Origin: Echinicola marina
GTDB lineage: Bacteria > Bacteroidota > Bacteroidia > Cytophagales > Cyclobacteriaceae
DNA length: 64,000 bases
Assembly: GCF_020463795.1 (NCBI RefSeq)
Contig: NZ_CP080025.1
Span: 3,097,501-3,161,500 of the forward strand
Direction of reading: 5' to 3'
Under the pieces are notes generated by a model, which saw only the letters and a list, made by a program, of their open reading frames with translations, was not told where the DNA came from and made no database searches. Each line of letters opens with the position of its first letter. Position 1 is the stretch's first letter. The translations under genes were made by a program, and so were the position numbers. Shown in pieces: positions 17,225 to 27,059 of the stretch.

Positions 17225-20200
17225 ATGAATAAATACATGCATCCGAATCAATACAAAAAGCGAGATTGTCTTGCTTTTTGTAGCCGAAGGAAAATGTTTT
17301 TTTGCACCTTATTTACTTTTGCGTTAATAATAAGTTTTTCGCATAAGGTATGCTCAAATACTTTTCGTCAAAGTAGAATAACACTTTCGTTTTCTGAAGC
17401 TTCTCTAAAGCATGTAATGACGGAAATCGGAAAACAAAGCGGCTATGAATTTATTTGTAGTGTTTCTTATTTAAAACAAGCAAATCCGGTTACCATTCAG
17501 GTAAAAGATAAAGGAATTGAAGAGGTTTTAGAATCCGTATTCGAAAATCAGCCCTTCAAATATGTTTTGGATGAGAGGACTATCATTGTCCAGCCCAAAG
17601 CTGTTAAATTACCACTCTTTAATCCTTCACAGACTTTAATAAGACAGGATACTGTTATCACTGGAAAAGTAATGGATTCGCTCAGTGTTTCTCTTCCAGG
17701 TGCCACTGTAAGACTAAAAGGAACCAATATAGGGACTGTTACAGATCTTGATGGTAATTTTAGATTAAAGGTTCCGGATTCGAAAGGAATATTGGTGATT
17801 TCTTTTGTCTCTTTTGAACCAAAGGAAATAAGCATTGGGTCGGGACTTTATAAGGAAGTAAGATTAAGGGAGTCAAAAAATGCCCTTAATGAAGTAGTGG
17901 TTGTAGGCTATAGTGAGCAAAAAAAGATATCCGTAACAGGAGCGATTTCCTCTATTGGAACCAAAGAGTTATTGCAATCTCCTGTTGCTAATGTAAGTAA
18001 TATGCTTGCAGGAAGGTTACCAGGACTTGTGGCAGTACAACGTAGTGGTGAACCAGGTGCAGATGGTTCTACCTTAAAGATTAGGGGTATTGGGACATTA
18101 TATGAAGGAGAGGAATCAGACCCATTGGTAATGGTTGATGGAATTGAAAGAAAGGATTTCAACTCTATTGATCCTAATGAAATAGAAACAATATCTATAC
18201 TAAAGGATGCATCTTCAACGGCCATTTACGGTATTAGAGGGGCCAATGGTGTAATACTAATAACTACAAAGAGGGGACTTTCAGGGCCTCCCAGAGTTAG
18301 CTTTACAGCCAATACTGCAGTACAGATGGCTGTGGCCCCACCAGGAACGGTAAATGCATATGAATATGTCACTTTGAGAAATGAGGCTGCTCGTAATGAC
18401 GGGATAGCGGAAGAAAATTTGCCTTTCTCTCCTGATGAAGTGGAATTATACCGAACTGGTGAGGATCCAATTCTTCATCCGGATGTTGATTGGTATGATA
18501 TGCTCATCAAACCCTATTCGCTTCAAAGCCAATATAATTTGGGCATAAGGGGCGGAAATGAATTTGCCAAGTACTTTGTTTCTCTGGGTTTATTTGATCA
18601 AAATGCTGCCTATAGATTTAATGATTACAATGAATTTAACACAAATGCTAAATATCGCAGATATAATTTTAGGTCTAACCTTGATTTTAATATAACTAAA
18701 CGATTTACTGTTCGTGTTAATCTTGCTAGTCAAATTGCAAACTCTAATTACCCAGGTTTATCTTCTTCTGATTTATGGTCAAAAGCCCAAGGAAGTAACC
18801 CTATTGTTTCTCCCGGAATGGTGGATGGTAGGATAGTGGTGCTTGGAACAGCTACTTCATCTCCCTTATCTGAACTTTTGGGGCAAGGGTATCGAAATAA
18901 TTTTAATAGTAATATCAATTCTTCTGTAACGCTTGAACATAAGCTCGATTTTGTTACTCCAGGACTTTCAGTTGGCGGTACAATGGCCTACGATAGCTGG
19001 TATAGTCATAATATTTCTAGAAGTAAGCCTATTGTAATTTATACAGCTCTGCCTGATCCTGAAAACCCTGATAATATTCTCTATATCCCTAGAGGTGAAG
19101 ATGGGGTATTAGGTTATTCGCAAGGTTTTGGTAAAAGAAGGAAGGTATATGCTGAATTAAAATTGAACTATTCTAGGCAATTTGGAGACAATTATTTTAC
19201 AGGACTTATTTTATATAACCAATCAAAAGAACATGATCCTGGCTTTCAATATAAGGTACCGAGGGGACTTCAAGGTGTTGTAGGAAGATTAACCTATAGT
19301 TATAAAAACAAATATAATTTGGAGTTTAATATGGGGTATAATGGTTCAGAGAATTTCCCCAAGGATAATCGATTTGGTTTTTTTCCAGCGTATTCTGCAG
19401 GATGGGTTGTCTCGGAAGAGAATTTCTTTTCCAAAAATGGTCTGATATCATTTTTGAAGTTTAGAGGATCATTTGGGGAAGTCGGGAACGATAAGTTGCA
19501 AGGAAATAGGTTTTTGTATCTTCCAGACGCATATTTTTATTCTGGGAGCTATTATTTTGGAGAGGCAGGTTCAACCAAATCTGGTTATCAAAGATCATAT
19601 GAAGGTAAGTTGGGCAACCCACTCTTGACTTGGGAGCGGGCAAAGAAACTGGATATTGGGATTGAAATAAATTTCCTAAATGATAGAATTTCTTTAACTG
19701 GTGATTATTTCAAGGAAAGAAGAAATAATATTTTAGCCCCACGTCTTTCCGTGCCAGGAATTGTTGCTGCAGACTTGCCTGCTTTTAATTTAGGAAAAGT
19801 AAATAATGAAGGTTTTGAAGTTGAAGGGAGTTACAGGAGTAATGCAAATAACACATTAACCTATTGGTTAAAAGGTAACTATGCTCTTGCAAAAAATAAG
19901 ATAATCTTTAAAGATGAGCCTCCAAAGACTTATTCATATCAAAATGAAACTGGTAATATAGTTGGTCAATTTTTTGGATTAGAAGCAGATGGGTTATTTA
20001 ATTCATGGGAAGAAGTGAATGATCCTGATCGTCCAGTTTCCTCCTATGCACCCAATTCTATTCAGCCAGGAGATATCCGGTATATAGATCAGAATGATGA
20101 TGGGATAATTGATGCTGATGATTATGTTCCTATTGGCCATTCAAGGTTTCCGCAAAATTCTTTCGGATTATCTTTTGGGGGCGCTTTCAAGGGATTTGAT

Positions 20201-20644
20201 TTTTCAATACTGTTTCAAGGTGCATCAAAAGTCTCTACTTATTTAACGGACCAAGCTGTATGGCCTTTTCTGAATGGTAGTTCAAATGCAAAGGAGATAC
20301 ATTTGGAAAGATGGACACAAGAGCGATATGATAATGGAGAAAAAATATCATTCCCGCGTTTGTCAAGAAGTTCAACAGCAGGTGGGAACAACTATGCTCC
20401 AGTATCTTCCTATTGGCTTAAGGATGCTAGTTACGTTCGATTAAAAAATGCTGAAATAGGGTATAACTTTTCAGGAGAACTACTTGAGAAGTTTCATATA
20501 AGATCTGCCAGGGTCTATGTTAATGGAATTAACCTCTTTACTTGGTCCAAAATCGGGATTTTTGATCCTGAAATTCCTTCAGGCAATGGTAGGGGATATC
20601 CTGTGCAGAGGGTGTTCAACCTTGGAGCCAATTTTCAATTCTAG
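17225..20644 (+). CDS. SusC/RagA-type TonB-dependent transporter with STN signalling domain
   Basis: A 1139-aa outer-membrane protein. After a signal region (MFFCTLFTFALIISFSHKVCS, about residues 25-46) comes an STN domain (about 50-115, LSFSEASLKHVMTEIGKQSG). A carboxypeptidase-D-regulatory-like domain follows (about 145-225, GATVRLKGTNIGTVTDLDGNF), then a TonB plug (about 230-345, NVSNMLAGRLPGLVAVQRSG, with ILKDASSTAIYGIRGANGV) and a beta-barrel. SusC proteins import oligosaccharides with a SusD lid. The STN domain is the feature that signals to a FecR-type anti-sigma factor, matching the sigma/anti-sigma pair upstream. Its promoter region is leader copy B, and SusD follows after 42 bp. Confidence 0.95.
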   Translation: MNKYMHPNQYKKRDCLAFCSRRKMFFCTLFTFALIISFSHKVCSNTFRQSRITLSFSEASLKHVMTEIGKQSGYEFICSVSYLKQANPVTIQVKDKGIEEVLESVFENQPFKYVLDERTIIVQPKAVKLPLFNPSQTLIRQDTVITGKVMDSLSVSLPGATVRLKGTNIGTVTDLDGNFRLKVPDSKGILVISFVSFEPKEISIGSGLYKEVRLRESKNALNEVVVVGYSEQKKISVTGAISSIGTKELLQSPVANVSNMLAGRLPGLVAVQRSGEPGADGSTLKIRGIGTLYEGEESDPLVMVDGIERKDFNSIDPNEIETISILKDASSTAIYGIRGANGVILITTKRGLSGPPRVSFTANTAVQMAVAPPGTVNAYEYVTLRNEAARNDGIAEENLPFSPDEVELYRTGEDPILHPDVDWYDMLIKPYSLQSQYNLGIRGGNEFAKYFVSLGLFDQNAAYRFNDYNEFNTNAKYRRYNFRSNLDFNITKRFTVRVNLASQIANSNYPGLSSSDLWSKAQGSNPIVSPGMVDGRIVVLGTATSSPLSELLGQGYRNNFNSNINSSVTLEHKLDFVTPGLSVGGTMAYDSWYSHNISRSKPIVIYTALPDPENPDNILYIPRGEDGVLGYSQGFGKRRKVYAELKLNYSRQFGDNYFTGLILYNQSKEHDPGFQYKVPRGLQGVVGRLTYSYKNKYNLEFNMGYNGSENFPKDNRFGFFPAYSAGWVVSEENFFSKNGLISFLKFRGSFGEVGNDKLQGNRFLYLPDAYFYSGSYYFGEAGSTKSGYQRSYEGKLGNPLLTWERAKKLDIGIEINFLNDRISLTGDYFKERRNNILAPRLSVPGIVAADLPAFNLGKVNNEGFEVEGSYRSNANNTLTYWLKGNYALAKNKIIFKDEPPKTYSYQNETGNIVGQFFGLEADGLFNSWEEVNDPDRPVSSYAPNSIQPGDIRYIDQNDDGIIDADDYVPIGHSRFPQNSFGLSFGGAFKGFDFSILFQGASKVSTYLTDQAVWPFLNGSSNAKEIHLERWTQERYDNGEKISFPRLSRSSTAGGNNYAPVSSYWLKDASYVRLKNAEIGYNFSGELLEKFHIRSARVYVNGINLFTWSKIGIFDPEIPSGNGRGYPVQRVFNLGANFQF

Positions 20645-20686
20645 TTTCCTTAATCAATTTAACCTAACATCTTGATTTTCTGAATC

Positions 20687-22492
20687 ATGAAAAATAGGTG
20701 TCAATTAAAAATATTATTGAAAATGATATATAAATACAATTTACCTAAAACCCTCATAAATATTCTTATTATATCCTTGTCAACTTTCTTTGTGGGATGT
20801 GAAGATTATTTGGAGAAACCACCGAGTATTGATGTAACCGATCAAACAATTTTCCAAAATATTAGAAATGCTGAAACATTTCTATGGGAGGTGTATGCCT
20901 CCTCTATTCCCTTTGGTTGGGCAACTCAAGATTGGGATGCAGAGCTTAATTATTTATCAGGTGTAACCGCTGGACAGTTAGCCGCAGCATGTGATGAAGG
21001 CGATATAGCTGATTCTTGGCCCGGTCCGAATATTTTTAATAAAGGAGAAGTTACTCCCGTAAAAAATCCTGAAGACAATTTTTTAGGTCACTATAAGGCC
21101 ATTCGTAAATCGAATATTTTTATTGAGCGCATCGAGGGCGTTCCTGATGGCACGACGGAGTATAAATTGCAATTAAAAGCTGAAGCTCGTTTTCTACGTG
21201 CCTTGCAGTATTTTGAATTGATAAAAAGGTACGGTGGTGTTCCTTTAGTGAAAAGAAAGTTAAACAATGAGGATGAACTCAATATTAACCGAAGTTCCCT
21301 GAAAGAATGTGTTGATTTTGTTCTCGCTGAATGTGATGAGATTGTGCCGGATTTGATGAGTTCAGCGGAAGGTGTCCTTGCAGGAAGAATTACAAAAGGA
21401 GCTGCCCATGCCTTAAAATCTCGTATGGCTCTGTATGCTGCAAGTCCATTGTTTAATAATAACTCCCCATATCTAGAAGGAAAAAATAGTGAACTATGGT
21501 GGTATGGAAATTATAGTGGTGAAAGATGGGATGTTGCAGCTGCAGCAGCAAATGATGTGCTGAAATGGGCAGAATCTGTTGGAGTAAGACTTATAACAGA
21601 GTATGGACCTGATGTTAACTATACTTACGCGAGTACAGAGCCCGATAATCCCGAGATTATTTTAAGCAGTAAATTTTATCCAAATATGGATTTATGGAGA
21701 GAAATGTATTTCCAGTTTACGAGACCTTCAGGGTTTAGAGGGTCATGGTATGGTGTGTCAGTTCCCCTAAATTTTATTAAATATTTTCAAACAAACGAAG
21801 GTGAATACTTAGACTGGCCCCAGTCAGGGGAGGATCTTGATGCAATGTATACACAACTAGAACCTAGATTCAATCAATGTATACTGGTCAATGGAACCTA
21901 TTGGAATGATGATGAAGGTTGGGTTCAAATTTGGACTAATCCAGATGGAAGTAAATCTAAACATGCTAGAAAGAACAATGGTGGTCAATGGTTGAGAAAA
22001 TTCATACCTGATGAAATGACAGCGGTGAACAAAGTTACCAATATGGAATGGCCTGTGTACCGTTTGGCTGAGTTTTACCTAAATTATGCAGAGGCGATGA
22101 ATGAAGCATATGGCCCTAATAATTCACACACTTATGGACTTACCGCGATAGATGCTGTAAATATGATAAGGGAGCGATCTGGTCTTCCTCAGCTATCCCC
22201 AAATATCTCACACGAGGAAATGAGGACTGCTATCATTAGGGAAAGAGCCATAGAGTTATACGCAGAAGAACATCGTTTTTGGGATGTTAAGCGATGGAAA
22301 ATTGCCGAGAATGAAGGCGTAATGAAAGGAGATTTTTATGGATTAATGATAAGACCAATTGTTGATTCGGAGAAGTTTAGTTTTGAGCAATATGTCTTTG
22401 AGGAAAGATTCTTTTCGAATAAGGATTACTTGTATCCCTTTCCCTCTTCAGAGATTTTTAAAGGGTATTTACAGCAAAACCCTGGATGGTAA
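20687..22492 (+). CDS. SusD/RagB-family glycan-binding outer-membrane lipoprotein
   Basis: A 601-aa lipoprotein. The lipobox is FVGC with the modified Cys followed by EDYLEKPP, the usual SusD start. The initiator may be ATG 20687 or ATG 20723; the second gives a more normal signal-peptide length. The helical SusD core is visible at AEARFLRALQYFELIKRYGGVPL (about 170-190), LKSRMALYAASPLFN (about 245) and RLAEFYLNYAEAMNE (about 465), and the RERAIELYAEEHRFWDVKRWK motif lies near the C-terminus. It forms the lid of the upstream SusC transporter. The following susC gene overlaps its stop codon, indicating translational coupling. Confidence 0.95.
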   Translation: MKNRCQLKILLKMIYKYNLPKTLINILIISLSTFFVGCEDYLEKPPSIDVTDQTIFQNIRNAETFLWEVYASSIPFGWATQDWDAELNYLSGVTAGQLAAACDEGDIADSWPGPNIFNKGEVTPVKNPEDNFLGHYKAIRKSNIFIERIEGVPDGTTEYKLQLKAEARFLRALQYFELIKRYGGVPLVKRKLNNEDELNINRSSLKECVDFVLAECDEIVPDLMSSAEGVLAGRITKGAAHALKSRMALYAASPLFNNNSPYLEGKNSELWWYGNYSGERWDVAAAAANDVLKWAESVGVRLITEYGPDVNYTYASTEPDNPEIILSSKFYPNMDLWREMYFQFTRPSGFRGSWYGVSVPLNFIKYFQTNEGEYLDWPQSGEDLDAMYTQLEPRFNQCILVNGTYWNDDEGWVQIWTNPDGSKSKHARKNNGGQWLRKFIPDEMTAVNKVTNMEWPVYRLAEFYLNYAEAMNEAYGPNNSHTYGLTAIDAVNMIRERSGLPQLSPNISHEEMRTAIIRERAIELYAEEHRFWDVKRWKIAENEGVMKGDFYGLMIRPIVDSEKFSFEQYVFEERFFSNKDYLYPFPSSEIFKGYLQQNPGW

Positions 22493-25338
22493 AAAGTAAT
22501 ATCAAATTCAACAATCGAATGATGAGAAAATTATATAAGAATCAAGTTATTGTCATTATATCCCTTGCCTTTTTCTTCAAAGTTAACCTGATATCAGGAA
22601 TGGATATAAGTTTAGCTTCTGATCTACCAAACAAGACCCAAGGTGATTCAATTTTCCAAGTTAAGGATTCACTAAATGTTCCGATTGCTTTTGGCAAAAT
22701 TCCTTCTTGGAAAATGAGCAATGCAGTTGGTGTAATTAAAAATGAGGAAATAAATCGTTTTAACCTTTCAGTCCTGGGCAATGCTTTGTATGGTAAGGTA
22801 AATGGACTGAATGTTATCCAAACAAGTGGAGAGCCCGGTTATGAGTCAATAGGTTTGAATATTCGGGGACAGAGTTCATATAATGGAGGAAGTCCAATCA
22901 TATTAATTGATGGATTTGAAAACCCATATGATCAGTTATCTGTCGATGAGATTGAAAGTATTACCGTGTTGAAGGATGCTGCATCAACAGCAATGTTTGG
23001 CATGAGAGGAGCCAATGGAGTCATTTTAATAAACACCAAAAGGGGCAGAAATGGCAAACCAAAAATATCATTTAGCGCTAAAACAGGATTGCAAATGCCT
23101 GTTAATATACCACATTTTCTTGGTGCTTATGATTATGCTAAATTGTATAACGAAGCGCTGGTAAATGATAATAAACCAGCTCTATATAGTGATGAAGCAT
23201 TAGAAAATTATCAAAATGGAAATGATCCTTATTTATATCCTAATGTGAACTGGTACAATGAAGTATTAAAGAATTCATCACCGCTGACAAACTACACTGC
23301 AGACTTTTCAGGAGGAAATGATAATGTCAGGTACTTTACTTTTTTGGGGGTATTGAAAAATGAAGGGCATTATAAAAACACTGATAGCAATCGGGAATTA
23401 AATTCAAATGTCAATTTTCTTAGGTATAATTTCAGGTCAAATGTTGATATCAATTTGACTAAATCTCTTGTTGTGTCTACTGACATTGCAGGAAGAATTG
23501 AAGATCGATATTCTCCGGGTTCAGGTGCTAGTTCAATTTGGGGAAGTATGGCACGAACACCCTCAAATGCCTACCCTGTTTATAATCCTGACGGGACTTA
23601 TGGCGGAACAGCTATATATCGAGATAATCCAGTTGGGTTAGTCCTAGGAAAGGGCTTTGCTTTTAGACATACCAGAGAATTGCAGGCCACTGTTAGAGCG
23701 GCGAATGATTTTGAAGCACTATTGCCGGGGCTGAAGGCTTCAGCAGCTGTGTCTTTTAGTAATTCTTTCAGAGGAAATGAAGACAAAAATAAAAACTTCC
23801 CAGTTTATGAATTGTCCAGAAACCAGGAAGGTGAAATTATTTATAATCAATTTGGCCAAGAAACCTCGCTTACCAACAGTGATAATATTTCAGACCAGTG
23901 GAGAAGGTTGAATTTTCAATTTAATGTTGATTTCAACAGAAAATTCAATGAACATGAAATCAATTCCAAGTTGTTTTATCATCAGGATACTTATGTGATA
24001 AATGGGAATAATGTACCTTTTGCCAATCAAAATCTAGCAGGGCGTCTGATCTATTCCTATAAAGAAAAATACATAGGAGAGACTACCTTAGCCTATAGCG
24101 GCTCTGAAAACTTTGCGAAAGGCAATAGGTTTGGCTTATTCCCAAGCATATCGGCTGGTTGGATAATTTCTAATGAGGATTTCCTTAAATCCAACACGAC
24201 ACTCAGTTTCCTAAAAGTAAGGGCCTCATATGGACTGGTAGGGAATGCAAGTATAGGTGGAAGAAGATTTCCGTACAGCCAGTATTATCATAGTGCTACT
24301 GGTTACCGTTTGGGTACTAGTAATGTGAATGGTATCGCGGAGGGAAGTCTTGTGGTTTCTGATGTTTCATGGGAGAAAATTAAAGAAATGAATATTGGAC
24401 TTGAGGCATCCCTATGGAATAAATTCTATTTGAATGTTGATTTATTTAGTGAAAAGAGGTTTGATATATTGGGTACCAGAGGAGGGGTAATTCCGGCTTT
24501 CATTGGAATAGGATTGCCATCAGAAAATATCGGAAGTGTAAGAAATAACGGGATAGAATCAGAATTATCCTATAGAAATCATGTTTCCAATAAAATCAAT
24601 GTGGATTTTGGTGTGATGGCCGCTTTTACAAAAAGCGAAATTCTGGAAATGGGAGAAATAGTAAGACCTAATTCTTATCAATATCGAACGGGAAGGTCTG
24701 TAGGACAGCCATTTGGACTCGAAGCCATAGGTTTTTTTAATAGTGAGCAGGAAATTCAGGATAGTCCTATTCAGACATTTGGAACGGTTCAGCCTGGTGA
24801 TATTAAATATAAAGATCAAAATAATGATGGCATCATAGACCAAAATGATGAGGTGGCTATAGGGAGACCAGATTTGCCAGAATTGGTTTATGCGTTTCAT
24901 GGAAATATTTCATATGGTAAATTTTTTGCAAGCTTTTTATTCCAAGGAGTTGCTAATAGGTCTGTGTACTTAAATGGTCCTCTAGTTTGGGCATTCCAAG
25001 ATTATGCTAATGCAGCACCGATAGCAATGGGGAGATGGACTCCTGAAACTGCAGAAAATGCAACCTATCCTAGGTTAACGACTATTAATAATAACAACAA
25101 TTATAGGTTTTCATCATTTTGGCAACGAAATGGAAGTTTCCTTAAATTAAGAAATGTTGAAGTGGGATATGAGATTCCTACACAACTATTAAATAAGATT
25201 GGACTGAATGGAGGAAGGGTCTTTTTGAATGGAAATAATTTGCTGTCATTTGACAATTTAGACAATTATGATGCGGAAAATATCAGTGGATATCCTAATC
25301 TAAAATCTTACAATATTGGTGTACAAATAAAACTTTAG
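22486..25338 (+). CDS. second SusC-type TonB-dependent transporter, lacking STN and regulatory domains
   Basis: A 950-aa transporter overlapping the preceding susD stop by 7 bp; ATG 22519 (MMRKLYKNQ) is an equally plausible start. After the signal peptide (VIVIISLAFFFKVNLISG) there is only a short linker before the plug domain (about 80-190, LGNALYGKVNGLNVIQTSGEP and VLKDAASTAMFGMRGANGV). The STN and carboxypeptidase-regulatory-like domains of the first SusC are absent. The beta-barrel runs to the C-terminal GVQIKL. Without STN it should not signal to FecR and probably acts only in import. Its sequence is clearly diverged from the upstream SusC, so it is not a recent tandem duplicate. Confidence 0.93.
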   Translation: MVKSNIKFNNRMMRKLYKNQVIVIISLAFFFKVNLISGMDISLASDLPNKTQGDSIFQVKDSLNVPIAFGKIPSWKMSNAVGVIKNEEINRFNLSVLGNALYGKVNGLNVIQTSGEPGYESIGLNIRGQSSYNGGSPIILIDGFENPYDQLSVDEIESITVLKDAASTAMFGMRGANGVILINTKRGRNGKPKISFSAKTGLQMPVNIPHFLGAYDYAKLYNEALVNDNKPALYSDEALENYQNGNDPYLYPNVNWYNEVLKNSSPLTNYTADFSGGNDNVRYFTFLGVLKNEGHYKNTDSNRELNSNVNFLRYNFRSNVDINLTKSLVVSTDIAGRIEDRYSPGSGASSIWGSMARTPSNAYPVYNPDGTYGGTAIYRDNPVGLVLGKGFAFRHTRELQATVRAANDFEALLPGLKASAAVSFSNSFRGNEDKNKNFPVYELSRNQEGEIIYNQFGQETSLTNSDNISDQWRRLNFQFNVDFNRKFNEHEINSKLFYHQDTYVINGNNVPFANQNLAGRLIYSYKEKYIGETTLAYSGSENFAKGNRFGLFPSISAGWIISNEDFLKSNTTLSFLKVRASYGLVGNASIGGRRFPYSQYYHSATGYRLGTSNVNGIAEGSLVVSDVSWEKIKEMNIGLEASLWNKFYLNVDLFSEKRFDILGTRGGVIPAFIGIGLPSENIGSVRNNGIESELSYRNHVSNKINVDFGVMAAFTKSEILEMGEIVRPNSYQYRTGRSVGQPFGLEAIGFFNSEQEIQDSPIQTFGTVQPGDIKYKDQNNDGIIDQNDEVAIGRPDLPELVYAFHGNISYGKFFASFLFQGVANRSVYLNGPLVWAFQDYANAAPIAMGRWTPETAENATYPRLTTINNNNNYRFSSFWQRNGSFLKLRNVEVGYEIPTQLLNKIGLNGGRVFLNGNNLLSFDNLDNYDAENISGYPNLKSYNIGVQIKL

Positions 25339-25380
25339 TAAGTAATTATTTGAAAATTCAAATGATATAAAGTGAACAAA

Positions 25381-27054
25381 ATGAAAAAATCAATAATAAT
25401 TTCAGTCTTTAGTATTCTTGTTTTCAATGCCTGCGTTGAAGATTTTTTGGATCGTAAAATTGAAACGGATTTAAAAGAAAATCAGGTGTTTTCCAGCTAT
25501 GCTAGGATAAGGGATTTTTTGAATAATATTTACAATCATATCCCTGTTGGATACAGTAGAATAGATGGAAGCATGCTAGCTGGTGCTACAGATGATGCAG
25601 AATTTACTAGAGAAAATTCTGCAATTCAAAATTTTAATAATGGGAGTTGGAATCAGTTTAGTAATCCTGACAATCAGTGGGAAAATATGTATACCGGAAT
25701 CCAAAAATGTAATCGATTTTTGGAAAATACTGAAGGTGTAACCTTTGAAAACATCCGATACACTGATCCACAAACTTATAAAACCCAAACTAATAATTTA
25801 GCAAAATTCCGGTTAGAGGCTAGGGTATTACGTGCATTCTTTTATTTCGAGCTCATTAAGCGTTATGGGGATGTCCCACTTATTTTAAGCACTTTGACAC
25901 CAGAGAGCGATCTTAATTTACCTCGAAATTCCTATGAGGAGTGTGTGGAGTTTATTGTAAATGAATGCGATGGAGTATTAGATTCATCGATTCCTTCAGA
26001 TATTTCACTTCCAGTATCCTGGGGGTCGGCTGATGCTGGAAGAGTGGACAAGGGTACAGTTCGTGCCTTGAAAGCAAGGGTGCTTTTGTATGCGGCAAGT
26101 CCCTTGCATAACTCTAATAATAGTTTAGAAAAATGGGACAAAGCTGCAGCAGCTGCCATAGAGGTTTTTAATATGAATAAATACAATACCCTTCATAATG
26201 ACTATACTGCCTTATTTAGAAGTGTTTCCCAGCAGGAAATCATATTTGCACGTCGTATGAATGCAAGTAATGGTTTTGAAAGAGAAAATTATCCAATTGG
26301 GTTTGAAGGAGGACAAAGCGGGATAACACCATCGCAAAACCTAGTAGATGATTATGAAATGAGGGATGGGACTGAATTTGATTGGAATAATCCTGTTCAT
26401 GCAGCAAATCCTTATGAGAATAGGGATCCAAGATTGGAAATGACTGTTATTACCAATAATTCAAACTGGAATGGAAGAGCAGTAGAGATTTGGGCCGGAG
26501 GTATGGATGGTAAGGGCAAAGAAAGAGCCACAAAGACAGGATATTATCTTAAGAAACATGTTGCCGAAAACTTGGATTTTATAACAGGCACAACGGCATT
26601 TCATACTTGGATAATTTTTAGGATGGCGGAAGTTTATTTGAATTATGCTGAAGCCATGAACGAAGCTTATGGTCCTGAAAGTGATCCCAATGGATATGGA
26701 ATGACAGCATTGGAAGCCTTGAACAGGGTTCGGGATCGTGGAGGAGTGAAAATGCCTTTACTTAATTCTGGTCAATGGAACAAAAATACATTTCGGGAGA
26801 AAGTTAGGCATGAGCGGAGGATAGAATTGGCTTTTGAGGAACATCGTCCTTGGGATATTAGACGATGGAAGCAAATAGAGCCATTCCAGTCTCCATTGCG
26901 CGGAGTAGAAATTACGAAAACGGGCGAAGGTATATTCAATTATGAACCAATAACGATTGAATCTAGGGTATTTTCTGAAAAGATGCTTTTATATCCTATT
27001 CCTTTTTCAGAGGTAGTCAAATCTCCCAAGATTGTTCAAAATCCTAATTGGTAA
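25381..27054 (+). CDS. second SusD/RagB-family lipoprotein
   Basis: A 557-aa lipoprotein from ATG 25381; an in-frame GTG at 25372 is also possible. Signal and lipobox: MKKSIIISVFSILVFNACVEDFLDR. The SusD helices are visible at FRLEARVLRAFFYFELIKRYGDVPLI (about 140-165), LKARVLLYAASPLHN (about 225) and RMAEVYLNYAEAMNEAYG (about 415), with the C-terminal ERRIELAFEEHRPWDIRRWK motif. It is 42 bp downstream of the second SusC and presumably forms its lid. The GH20 gene starts 5 bp after its stop. Confidence 0.95.
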   Translation: MKKSIIISVFSILVFNACVEDFLDRKIETDLKENQVFSSYARIRDFLNNIYNHIPVGYSRIDGSMLAGATDDAEFTRENSAIQNFNNGSWNQFSNPDNQWENMYTGIQKCNRFLENTEGVTFENIRYTDPQTYKTQTNNLAKFRLEARVLRAFFYFELIKRYGDVPLILSTLTPESDLNLPRNSYEECVEFIVNECDGVLDSSIPSDISLPVSWGSADAGRVDKGTVRALKARVLLYAASPLHNSNNSLEKWDKAAAAAIEVFNMNKYNTLHNDYTALFRSVSQQEIIFARRMNASNGFERENYPIGFEGGQSGITPSQNLVDDYEMRDGTEFDWNNPVHAANPYENRDPRLEMTVITNNSNWNGRAVEIWAGGMDGKGKERATKTGYYLKKHVAENLDFITGTTAFHTWIIFRMAEVYLNYAEAMNEAYGPESDPNGYGMTALEALNRVRDRGGVKMPLLNSGQWNKNTFREKVRHERRIELAFEEHRPWDIRRWKQIEPFQSPLRGVEITKTGEGIFNYEPITIESRVFSEKMLLYPIPFSEVVKSPKIVQNPNW

Positions 27055-27059
27055 TATTT

